Shown here in pieces: positions 55,030-64,000 of a DNA stretch of 64,000 nucleotides. The DNA comes from Voacanga thouarsii. Lineage: Eukaryota; Streptophyta; Magnoliopsida; Gentianales; Apocynaceae. Under the pieces are notes generated by a model. The model saw nothing but the letters and a program-made list of their open reading frames with translations. It was not told the DNA's origin and searched no databases. The DNA lies in contig JANUWF010002145.1 of the NCBI GenBank assembly GCA_026120185.1, positions 1 through 64,000 on the forward strand. Reading direction: 5' to 3'. The position numbers and the translations under genes are program-made. The stretch's first letter is position 1. Every line of letters starts with the position of its first letter.

Positions 55030-56280
55030 ATTGTTCACTTCCTTCCCGTCGGGTGTCATCAACCAATAGGCACCTCCATCAAATACCTAAGTAACAAAAA
55101 AAGGTCCCTCCCATGAGTCGAAACACTTACCGTAGCACAGGTCTTTAGGTGTCACGGCTAGTATAGTCTTCCAAACTATGTCTCCTACTTGAAAGCTTCT
55201 TCCACGCACTTTTCTATTGTAGGTCCTTGCTCCATTCTCCTTATACCTTTTGATATTTTCCAATGCTATCCAATGATCCTCCTCAGCTTGGTCCAAACTC
55301 ATTGGCAAAGCCAATCTGTAATCCTTAACTGACAAGCAATGTTGGTAAGCTACCCGTGCTGATCATAGTGATAATTTAGCAAGTATTATTGCATCTTGTC
55401 CATATGTCAGCCGAAATAGGGTGAACCCAGTAGTGGTCTTGTAAGCGTTCAATATGCCCATAACACCTCTTGAAGGGTTTCGTGCCATCTTCTGGGTTTG
55501 TCTTCTACCAATTTTCAGATCGTACTGATTAAAGTCTTATTTGTCACCTCAGCTTGGCAGTTGGCCTGTGCATAATACGGGAAGGAGTGAAATAACTTAG
55601 CCTGGAATTGGGTTAGAAAGTTTCGTACCTTATCTCCTATAAACATAGTCCCTTGATCAGTCGTTATGGTTTCAAGTATGCCGAATTGGAAAAGGATATT
55701 CTACTGAAGGAAGGTGATCACAGTAGTCTAGGTCACTCTAGTAAGGGTCTGTGCTTCTACCTACTTAGTAAAGTAATTGGTTGCCACAAGAATGAAAGTG
55801 TGTTATTTAGTTGATAGTGGGTGAATCTTGCTAATGACATCTAGAGTCCATCCCTTGAATTGTCATGGCTTGATGATAAGATGTAAGTTCGTGATGGGGG
55901 TATGAGTCAATGGGTTGTACTTCTGACATACTTCACACTCGGCTGCATAGGCTATGCAGTCTATAGTCATTGAAGGCCAGTAAAATCCATGTCATTGCAG
56001 TGTCCATTTTAACTTAGGGCCTGCCTGATGAGCACCACACAGGCCTTCATGTACTTTGGCTAAGGTCTGCGCTGCTTCCCATTTGGACAAGCATTTCAAC
56101 AAAACTCCTGTATGACTTCTTCTGAATAAGTCGTTCCCGATCAGTATGAAGTTCAATGCCTTGCATTTAAGCTCCCGCGAAGCCTGGCTTGTAGGCTTCC
56201 GCAAATATGAAACGATATCAGATCACAAATCTTCCACATGTCTCTCTTCCGATATCTGTTGACATATTATCATCCTTACT
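55030..56280 (-). pseudogene. pol: Tat-lineage gypsy integrase
   Basis: Minus-strand translation from 56280 leftward: KVHEGLCGAHQAGPKL (zinc His), GFYWPSM, CEVCQKYNP (zinc Cys pair), FKGWTLDVISKI (first Asp), ETITTDQGTMFIGDKV (second Asp), YYAQANCQAEVTNKTL (Glu), KPRRWHETLQEVLWAY, EEAFK, RSFQVGDIVWK (55150-55200) and SWEGPF near 55110. HHCC and D,D35E residues are identifiable. At least fifteen stops, many at Trp/Gln/Arg codons, and few frameshifts. It follows RNase H as in Ty3/gypsy. Confidence 0.88.
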
Positions 56281-56303
56281 CTTTTCTTGAAGCAGGATGC
56301 CAT

Positions 56304-56690
56304 CTAAGCTAAATCATTTGCCCCCCAGTTCTCGCCTCGAGGAGCATGAGTCAAAATAACTTCCAAGAAGTCTTGCAGCAGCTCCCGTACCTCTTGTAAC
56401 TTATCAGACAAAATATAGTTAGCACATTTATCTACACCTGAACTCTGCCAGATGACAACCTGAGAATCCCCTATTATATTGACCATTTGTGCATCCAAAG
56501 CCATTAAAATTTGAAGCCTCAAAATAAGAGCATCGTATTCTGCCTTATTATTAGAAATCTCCTTACTTAATTCAAATAAGATTTTTCCTTGTCGTCCGCC
56601 TGGGGCTTCTATAACCAAACCAGCGCCAGCCTTACTCTGTGTGCTCGATCCATCGAATTCCAACGTCCATGGCTTATATGAGATGTACCC
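56304..56690 (-). pseudogene. pol: Second (archaeal-type) RNase H of Tat lineage
   Basis: The open frame 56304-56663 reads MEFDGSSTQSKAGAGLVIEA, then LSKEISNNKAEYDALILRLQ, NIIGDSQVVIWQ, a C-terminal coil and THAPRGENWGANDLA. Asp in FDGSS, Glu in NKAEYDAL and Asp in GDSQ are the catalytic triad and are all kept. An extra RNase H of this type after the ordinary connection region is diagnostic of the Tat lineage. It is the least damaged domain of the element. Confidence 0.88.
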
Positions 56691-57529
56691 CTATACATCT
56701 TCCTTTTCAGTGTTAAGTACTTCCACACATAGTTGCTCGACTAAAAAATTGGCTGTGGTTTGAACCGTCACAGCTTTCAAAGGTAAATGAGTTAAGAAAA
56801 AACATGTAAATTAATAACCAATTTCATTAATCATCCTTGGAACAATGGCCAGTTCAATAAATACTTAACAAGATCAATTTTACATAAGACTTACACTTCC
56901 CTAGGTAGCAGGTAATGTTCTAGCTTTACATATGCATAATATAAAGACAAACACAATTTCTCAATAGGGGAATACTTGGTCTCAGTGTCCGTCAGGTTTC
57001 TACTAAGGTAGTAGACTGCTCTTTCAACTCCTTGAGTATCGTCCTAAGCTAGCAAACAACCGATAGATTTTGGAGCTGCAGAAATATACAACTTCAAAGG
57101 TACCTTATCCCGTTAAGGCACCAAAACTGACGATCGTGACAAAGCCTCCTTGATCTGATTGAATGCCATTTGATACTCCGGTTGCCAAATGAAGTCCAAA
57201 GATGACTTTAAACGAAGCAAAGAAGAGAAAACCTTCTACTTACCTGCGGCATTTGCCAGAAAGCATCGCAGGAAGTTGAGTTTTTCTAAGATACTTTGGA
57301 GCTCAGTTTTAGTTCGTGGTGGCCTTGCCTTCAAATTTTAGAAGTTTTCAGTTGAAACTCCGAAGGCGCATTTAGCTGGGTTGATTTTTAAACGGTGCTG
57401 GCACATTTTAAGGAAAGCTTGCTCCAACCACTGTAGGTGTTGTGCAAAAGTGGGCGACTTAACCACTAAGTCATTAATGTAAACTTCCATGGTTTTACTG
57501 ATGAGGTCATGGAAGATAAGGTTCATAGC
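56691..57529 (-). pseudogene. pol: Tat-lineage reverse transcriptase (3' part) and first RNase H
   Basis: The frame 57338-57526 reads NLIFHDLISKTMEVYINDLVVKS, then FAQHLQWLEQAFLKMCQHRLKINPAKCAFGV. The YVDD box is YIND, so the first Asp is Asn (codon 57473-57475). Downstream, LEKLNFLRCFLANAAGK, FIWQPEYQMAFNQIKEAL, PLKLYISAAPKSIGCLLA, GVERAVYYLSRNLTDTETKYSPIEKLCLSLYYA and HYLLPREV complete the connection and first RNase H. The N-terminal half of reverse transcriptase, protease and gag were cut away at 57530 by the Athila LTR. Confidence 0.9.
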
Positions 57530-59071
57530 TAATAGGGCCTAAATTAGTCGTATATTTTCTAGTTATATTAGGCTATTTTGTGATATATTTTGTTCAATAA
57601 CTAGTCAAATTCCTTCATATTTGAGATTTTACCCTTGAAAAGGTATTTTGTGCAATATTTCAGATTTTAAGAGTAAAATAAGATAAAAACATCGCAAAAC
57701 AGAACAGAGGCGGTGCCGGCCAGGATAGGGGAATCGATGCCAGCAACGTGCTACTGGCACGCATTTTGAGATAACAAAAAATCAGTGAAACAGAGCGAAA
57801 CAGAACCAAACCGGCGCCAGTTGGGAGGCTAGAGGCGGTGCCAGCTGTACTTTAGAAGGATTGGAACGAAAATTAAGAAAAATCGGCAAACGACTAGAGA
57901 GACAGACCACAACCAGCGCCGGCTAGAAGGCCAGAGGCGGCGCCGACTGTGCCCAGATGCTGAGGGGTCCTCGATTTTTGTATATAGTTTTTGATAATTT
58001 GTGGAGTTTTAGTATTTTTCTACTTCTAGTCAGCCAAAAACCCTAGAAGAACAAATTTAGGCACTTCTAAAGCCTATAAATAAAGGGAAAACATAAGAAA
58101 AATGGGAGGATTCACAGATCAAAATAGAAAATCACTCAAATAAAGGAGGAATTCTTCAATTCAAGGAGGATTGTGCAAGAGTGTCTACAAAGGAAAAAGA
58201 AGGAGGCTTGTCTATGAGTGCATTCTTTTGCTTTCGTTTTCTTTTTCTTGAACAATGATCTATTAATTGTTTTATTGTAATTTGACATTATTTTAGGTAT
58301 TCATGATTTTTAGAATTATTTTGATCTTTTGATTAATTGTTTGTTCTTCTTGGTATTTAATTACTTAAGCTGATTACGAGATTAATTGGTTGTTTCTTTC
58401 TATTAACTTACTAGACCAAATGGGTTGATGGTGGTTTCAATTGATTGATTTTGTATTTTTTGTCTATTAACTTGCTTGACCATAGGGGTTAATTGCAAAG
58501 AACTGGGTAACTAAAGGTTAATTGATGTCTGCCAGACCAAGGATTCATTGGTTAATTTCATGTTTTAAGTTTGCCGAAACCATGAAAATTTAATCAAGGA
58601 TTGTGTTTAATGTGTCTTTTGTGTGAATTAGTTGAGACAGACCAAGTGATGCTAATTTATCTAGAAGATAGTGATTTCATGGATTGACCAAAGAAGTGAA
58701 TCTATATTAATCATTCATGATGCCAAGAGAATAATTAGTTATGATAATGATTGGGTACTTTAAGATCATGTTTGTCAAAATAATAGTTTGAGTTATATAA
58801 TTCTCCATCTTTGACTGGTATATATTCCTTTATTTTATTTTATTTTATTTTTTATTTCCTTTTCACTTTATTGAGTCGGTTAAACAATAAAAGAAAAGTG
58901 ATTAATACATACTTGTTCCTGGAGGATCGACACTTGTTTAAACCTTATACTATGCTTAATGATGAGTACGCTTGCTCATATATTTAATTTGGGGTTAATG
59001 TTTTAATTTAAACTTGATTGGAAATGTACTTATTTTTATATGATTTTTATACCCCAAATCTAAAAACATCA
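57530..59071 (+). repeat. Athila-like 5' LTR
   Basis: Begins TAATAGGGCCTAAATTAG (TGATAGGGCC in the copy at 29491) and ends CTAAAAACATCA. The primer site follows within six bases. CCTATAAATAAAGG (58072-58085) is a likely TATA region, present also in the fragment at 22529-23644. The 5' third contains three GC-rich modules. It inserted into Tat reverse transcriptase; the right LTR is beyond the window. Confidence 0.87.
57689..57955 (+). repeat. Triplicated GC-rich near-palindromic module in Athila LTR
   Basis: Three copies (57689-57745, 57783-57850, 57898-57955) of a unit: A-rich lead with CAGA repeats, CCGGCGCCAG or equivalent, about 12-16 bases including GGAGGCTAGAG/GAAGGCCAGAG, then GGCGGCGCCGACTGT or equivalent. 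Each half is centred on a GGCGCC-type palindrome. It stands out against the AT-rich surroundings. The same unit occurs in the Copia-C leader (47556-47755). Confidence 0.85.
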
Positions 59072-59076
59072 AGTGT

Positions 59077-59094
59077 TCGGCGCCGTTGCCGGGA
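59077..59094 (+). other. Athila-type primer-binding site
   Basis: TCGGCGCCGTTGCCGGGA matches the TGGCGCCGTTGCCGGGGA signature found after the 5' LTR of Athila-group elements, a tRNA other than iMet (Asp or Glu type as far as I recall). Two mismatches. Confidence 0.85.
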
Positions 59095-59916
59095 AATAAT
59101 ATCTTGAAAGCTTGGATTTTGTTGATTTAACCATGTGTATATATAAATATGCAAGTATGTAAATTTGTACAATTGTTCTTTTTGTGAAAAGGTGCCATCT
59201 TTTGTATCTTGTGTATCTTTGTAATCTAACTTTGACTAACATTTACTTGACTAACTTGTTCTTTTAATTTTGTTTGAATTGTGTATTCTATTATCTAACT
59301 CTCTTCTATGTTTAGGTGGAATGCCGAATTGGCACCAGATGAGGTTTAATGAGGGGCAGTACCCCCATTACTCTTCCGAGATAACACTCAAAACCCTAGA
59401 ATCAGCAAAGCTAGAAACAGCGATTGGAAAATTTACTGTCCAGGACACAAAACACTTCCAAGAAATAGATTCCACCTTTGAGAAGTTTGAGGAGATGATC
59501 CGTAATATAGAACATCAAATCTAATTTTTTACTGACATGGTGTTAAAGTCTCAAGAACTGACACCAATAGACAAAGAGGAAATAGCTACTGTCACATTAC
59601 AGAGTGGAAAGGAGTTGCTAGATAGTGCAAACTGCAACCGGCGCCAGCTGGAGGAAGAGAACCGGCACCGGCTGAAACATTGAAACTGGCATCGACTACA
59701 CCCTGCCCATCTCCCAAAAATCATATTAGAAATTCTACTTTTCAGCATAAAGTTCCGTATCCTACCCGTATACACAAAGCCCGAAAAAATGCCCAATTTG
59801 AAAAATTCCTTGAGATATTCAAACGGCTGCATATAAACATCCCACTCAGTGAAGCCTTAATCCACATGCCCAAATACGTCAAATTTCTCAAAAGCATGCT
59901 CGTAAGCAAAAAGTGA
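59095..59916 (+). pseudogene. gag: Athila leader and residual gag
   Basis: After a leader, a frame at 59310-59524 reads MPNWHQMRFNEGQYPHYSSE and ends in an acidic helix (TFEKFEEMIRNIEHQI). Next come TLQSGKELL (the ITLRSGKxL motif at the end of Athila gag) and, at 59680-59916, HKVPYPTRIHKARKNAQFEKFLEIFKRLHINIPLSEAL with MPKYVKFLKSML, the standard junction into protease. The capsid core is missing. GC-rich palindromic units lie at 59636-59698 inside coding. The last part shares the reading frame of pol; a TGA at 59914-59916 interrupts it. Confidence 0.8.
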
Positions 59917-60606
59917 TTGGAAGAATTGTCCACAATGGTACTGAATGAAGAATGTTCAGTCATATTGCAGGACAAACAGAATTTGCCACACAAAGAGAAT
60001 GATCCATGGAATTTCTCTATCCCATGTTTAATTGGTACTCTTAATTTCTGTAATGCATTAGCTGACCTAGGTGTTAGCATTAATTTATTGTCATATAAAA
60101 CATTTAAAAAACTAGGCCTGGGAGAACCCCAACCCACTAGGATGAGTATTCAACTCGCAGATAGATCTCTCAAATATCCTAGGGGTATAATAGAAGATGT
60201 GCTGGTGAAATTTGACAAATTCATATTTCCAGTGGATTTTGTTATTCTTGACATGGATGAAGATTCCAAGGCCCCTTTAATCTTAGGTCGACCCTTTCTA
60301 GCTACAGCAAAAGTGTTAATTGATGTTCATGGGGGGAGGTTGACACTTAGGGTTGAAGATGAGGACGTAATCATTCAAATCCACAAAATCATGCAACATC
60401 CTTTATCTTTTGATAATTCTTGTTTAAGAGTTGATATTCTTAACGAACCTACTTCGGAGTTTATGCAGGAATCATTTGAAGAGGAGCTGGTGGAAACATC
60501 AATAGCATATTTGGAGGACTCTAATGATGAGGATGGGATGAAGAGTTTTGAAATTGAGCAAAGTAGTTTGGGGAGAATGACATCATCCATAGAGGATCCC
60601 CCATAA
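59917..60606 (+). pseudogene. pol: Athila-like aspartic protease
   Basis: Open for 229 codons: NEECSVILQ, FSIPCLIGTLNFCNALADLGVSINL with the DLG active site typical of Athila (Asp about residue 50 of this frame), FKKLGLGEPQPTRMSIQLADRS, GIIEDVLVKFDKFIFPVDFVILD, LILGRPFLATAKVLIDV and GRLTLRV. The domain is essentially intact. It runs into an acidic linker before a TAA at 60604-60606. The frame has no start of its own: it is the continuation of gag across the TGA at 59914. Confidence 0.92.
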
Positions 60607-62070
60607 GTGGATCTAAAAGACCTACCCGAGCACTTGGAATATGTGTTCTTGGCTGAAGGATATAAATTGCCTGTGATCATTGCCAAAGATCTCACTAAAG
60701 AACAAAAGACCAAATTGGTAAATGTGTTGGGGAAATATAAAGGAGTAATAGCATGGAAGATCACCGATATAAAGGGAATTAGTCCATCATTTTCCACTCA
60801 TAAGATTTTAATGGAAGAAGGAGCAAAGCCCGTAGTGCAACCCCAACATAGGTTGAAACCACATATGAGTGAAGTGGTAAGAAGTGAGGTGATTAAGCTT
60901 CTAGATTCAAGCATCATATACCCTATTTCTGATAGTATTTGGGTGAGTCCTACGCAAGTGGTACTAAAGAAGGGAGGAATGACGGTAAGTCCCAATGATA
61001 AAAATGAGCTAGTCCCTATGAGATTGGTCACGGGTTGGAGGTTTTGCAGTGATTATAGAATGCTAAACAAAGCCACAAGGAAAGACCACTTCCCTCTCCC
61101 TTCTATTGACTAAATGTTGGAAAGGTTAGCCAGACATGAATATTATTGTTTCTTGGATGGATTTTCTAGCTACCTACAAATCCACATAGCTTCTGAGGAC
61201 CAAGAGAAAACTACTTTCACAAGCCCATATGGTACTTTTACATATCGTCGAATGCCGTTTGGTCTTTACAATGGTCCTGAAACATTCCAAAGGTGCATGA
61301 CAGAAATATTTGAAGGACTTGTGGGGGACATCATGGAGGTATTTATGGATGATTTCTCAATTTTTGGTGATTCGTTTGACTTATGTCTATCTAATCTTGA
61401 AAAGGTACTAGCAAGATATGAAGAGACTAACCTCATGCTTAATTGGGAAAAATGCCACTTTATGGTGCAAGAAGGTATTGTGTTGAGGTATAAAATTTCA
61501 AGGAAGGGTATAGAAATAGATAGAGCCAAAATTGAAGCAATTGAGAAGCTGTCTCCTCCTATGTCTGTGAAAGCTATAAGGAGCTTTCTTGGTTATACAG
61601 GTTTTTACAGGAGATTCATTTTAGATTTCTCAAAATTTTCCAAACCTCTTACCTCTTTACTTGAAAAGGAAGCTGTGTTTAATTTTGATGAAAACTACCT
61701 CAATGCTTTCACCTTGCTTAAGGAGAAATTGATCAATTCACCCATTTTGATTGCACCTGATTGGTCTCTTTCATTTGAACTAATGTGTGATGCAAGTGAT
61801 TTTGCAGTTGGTGCAATACTTGGATAAAGGAGGAATAAGCACTTCTAACCCATATACTATGCTAGTAAGACTTTAACGGATGCGCAAGAAAACTATACAA
61901 CAATAGAAAAAGAATTGATTGCCATAGTGTTTGCTTTCTATAAATTTCGTTCTTATCTTATTTTGTCCAAATTCATTGTTTATACGAATCATTCTACCCT
62001 AAAGTACCTACTAACCAAACATGATTTCATACCAAGATTGATAAGATGAGTATTATTATTGTAGGAATTT
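60607..62070 (+). pseudogene. pol: Athila-like reverse transcriptase and RNase H
   Basis: Same frame as protease. LPEHLEYVFL and LGKYKGVIAWKITDIKGISP start it. QHRLKPHMSEVVRSEVIKLL, WVSPTQVVLKKGG, GWRFCSDYRMLNKATRKDHFPLP, a stop at 61111, CFLDGFSSYLQIHIA, TTFTSPYGTFTYRRMPFGL, EVFMDDFSIFG (FMDD, both Asp kept), LNWEKCHFMVQEGIVL, IRSFLGYTGFYRRFI and FELMCDASDFAVGAILG follow. After stops at 61825 and 61846, RNase H continues ENYTTIEKELIAIVFAFYKFRSYL, VYTNHSTLKYLL (Asp of YTDH changed to Asn), then stops at 62047 and 62062. No frameshift. Confidence 0.95.
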
Positions 62071-63519
62071 AATTTGGAAATTAGAGATAAAAAATGTGCG
62101 AAAAACTTGGCTGCGGATTACTTGTCAAGACTGGATAATCCCAATTTGGAATCATTAGTAGAGAAGGACATCAATGACACCTTTCCAGATGAACAACTCT
62201 TGCTCATAGAAGGTGAGATTCTAAACACCTCTTGGTTCGTAGACTTTGCTAATTACTTGGTTATAGGAATTATTCCAAAACCTCTCATAATACAACAAAA
62301 GAAGAAATTCCTCTCTAAAGTAGGGCATTACTTTTGGGAAGACCCTTATTTGTTTAAGAGTTGTGCGGATAAAATCATTCGAAGATGTGTGAACTCTAAG
62401 AAAGGAGAGGATATTCATAGACATTGTCATGACAGACTTGCTGGAGGCCACTACCAAGCTAACAACTTTACACGAAAGGTGTTTGAGTCTGGATTCTATT
62501 GGCCCACATTGTTCAAAGATGCCCACAGGTTTGTTCAAAGTTGTGAGAGGAGTCCACGCACAGGTAACATTTCTAAATCTAATGAGATGTCATTACAAAA
62601 TTTTCAAGCTTGTGAAGTATTTGATTGTTGGGGGATAGACTTCATGGGACCTTTTCCTAGTTTTTTAGGTAATAAATACATTTTAGTCACAGTGGATTAT
62701 GTTTCTAAATAGGTAGAAGCACAAGCTTTACCAACTAATGATGCAAAAGTTGTGGTAAATTTTCTGAAAAAACTTTTCACCCGTTTTGGTATGCTTAAGG
62801 TGCTCATTAGTAATAGGGGGACTCATTTTTGTAATACTTAAATGGAAAAAGTTCTCAAACATCTGGGAGTGAACCATAAGTTTTCTACCCCCTATCACCC
62901 CTAAACGAGTCGACAAGTTGAAGTGGTTAATAGGGAAATCAAAAGAATCTTAGAAAAACCTGTTAACCATACTAGGGAAGATTGGAGTCTAAAATTAGAT
63001 GACATTCTTTGGGCTTATAAGATAGCTTTTACGACCCCAATTAGCACAACTCCTTTTTGGTTAGTTTATGAAAAATCATGTTATTTACCTGTTGAGGTTG
63101 AGCATAAAGCTTATTGGGCTATTAAACTCGTTAACCTTGATCTTGAGTCAATTGGAAAGTCAAGGTTTCTCCAACTCACAGCCTTGGAGGAGTTGCACGA
63201 GGATGCTTATGATACTTTAATGTGATATAAAGAAAAGGTCAAACATTGGCATAATAAACATATCACTTGACAACACAAATTTAAGAAAAGCGATCAAGTG
63301 TTGCTATTCAATTCTCGCTTAAGAATTTTTCTAGGTAAGTTGAAATTAAGGTGGTGGGGAACTTACATGGTAAGTAAAACATTCACCTTTAGCACCCTGG
63401 AAATTACTCACCCCACTAGGGGCACTTTCAAAGTCAATGGCAATCGCATGAAGTGCTATGTTGGTGAAAGTCTTCACAATACCAAGCAAGTAGAGGTGCT
63501 CTTCGACACTGCAAAATAA
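62071..63519 (+). pseudogene. pol: Athila-like integrase and polyprotein C-terminus
   Basis: Still the same frame. NLAADYLSRLDNP ends RNase H. HCHDRLAGGHYQ and CERSPRTG form the zinc region, with the second Cys of CxxC now Ser. VFDCWGIDFMGPFPSF gives the first Asp; VLISNRGTHF has Asn (62812-62814) where the family has the second Asp; YHP-stop-TSRQVEVVNREIKRIL has the Glu. WSLKLDDILWAYKIAFTTPI, then KLKLRWWGTYMVSKTF, FKVNGNRMKCYVG and TAK-stop complete it. Stops at 62710, 62839, 62902, 63223 and 63268. Confidence 0.93.
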
Positions 63520-64000
63520 AATCTCATGGGTTATCTTGCCTTCTTTCTTTTGTGCTACACTCTTTTATTTTTTGTATTATTTCCGTTACCTTTTGTTTAG
63601 TTTTTTTTTCTTTTCTTTTCTAGTTTTTATGCTTTGGTGTATTTCTTTTGTATTTTTCTTTTTAGGTACTTCGACAATGCCTCTTTCTGCTGGAACTCGA
63701 CTCTTTTGTAGAAGAATGCCCACTTTAATGGAAGCATTTTCTTTCTTATCTTTTCCCTTTAGTTTTAGTCCCGTGGCATTATTTCCTTGCTCTATTTATT
63801 TGGCCATTGAGGACAATGGATTGAGAATTCTTCTATACTTCATTTTGTTATACTTCATCCTTTTGAAATATCCTTGTAAGCAAAAATTTCAAAAATTTTT
63901 CAGATTTTTGTTTAACTTTCAAAATGTATTTTTAATGCATGTCTTTATGATAGATCATAGAGCATATATTCTATATTATTTGTGACTTATGCATGACTTT
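63520..64000 (+). other. Athila 3' region after pol
   Basis: T-rich sequence with no recognised protein. A 149-codon frame (63536-63985) is Phe/Leu/Tyr-rich because of T-runs and has no family motif. Athila elements often carry an env-like ORF or long untranslated region here; nothing supports one within these 480 bases. Confidence 0.5.

Noticed and set aside
63536..63985. 149-codon frame as an Athila env-like gene
   Set aside because: Composition is driven by T-runs, with no signal peptide plus domain organisation that I can defend and no family similarity.
1..64000. CRISPR arrays, bacterial operons, integrated plant pararetrovirus
   Set aside because: No regularly spaced identical repeats with unique spacers, no bacterial genes and no movement-protein or caulimovirus-type polyprotein order; gene orders are those of Ty1/copia and Ty3/gypsy elements.

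Overview
This is plant nuclear DNA, very probably from an angiosperm with a large genome and most likely a eudicot. The window is a gene-poor nest of retrotransposons. I recognise no intact host gene, no functional tRNA or rRNA gene, and no prokaryotic feature. Every substantial coding stretch belongs to a mobile element, and all of them are broken by stops, frameshifts or deletions. The plant assignment rests on LTR elements primed by initiator tRNA-Met (TGGTATCAGAGC), Athila- and Tat-type Ty3/gypsy polyproteins, SIRE-like, Tork/TAR-like and other Ty1/copia polyproteins, a CACTA-type terminus and a plant mobile domain (PMD) pseudogene.

Layout. 1-2613: a compound microsatellite, a ~52-bp AT-rich tandem repeat, a CACTA end and otherwise empty DNA. 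2614-4433: a solo copia LTR (family Copia-A). 4490-6321: gag and protease/pre-integrase of a SIRE-like copia on +, cut off by a gypsy LTR. 6322-29490: a large minus-strand chromovirus-like gypsy (Gypsy-B). It is invaded by a full Copia-A element (7033-16314), a 5'-complete but 3'-truncated Copia-B on - (17800-22528) and an Athila-like LTR fragment. 29491-36620: a second Athila-like LTR split by a non-autonomous gypsy (Gypsy-C, 30721-36246). 36740-36880: a possible SINE. About 36900-43380: a plus-strand internal-deletion relative of Gypsy-B with very long LTRs. 43381-49910: Copia-C on -. 49911-50960: SIRE-like reverse transcriptase on +, possibly the continuation of the SIRE element broken at 6321. 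About 50961-57529: a Tat-lineage gypsy on - carrying an antisense PMD gene. 57530-64000: the 5' LTR and gag-pol of an Athila-like gypsy on +, running off the window.

The most interesting observation is a small acidic ORF between the primer-binding site and gag in both Gypsy-B-type elements (27648-28132 on -, 41152-41645 on +). Its protein sequence is recognisably conserved between two divergent copies. It carries a strong SUMO-interacting-motif-like sequence, twice in the plus copy. I do not recall a description of it.

Second is a GC-rich, near-palindromic module (CGGCGCCGG...GGCCAGAG...GGCGCCGGC). It is shared by unrelated copia and gypsy elements, in multiple copies inside LTRs and untranslated leaders.

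Decay is dominated by apparent C-to-T/G-to-A changes. The Athila pol stays in one frame for 3.6 kb despite about a dozen stops, and catalytic Asp-to-Asn replacements recur in several enzymes. This fits long-term cytosine methylation and deamination of silenced elements.
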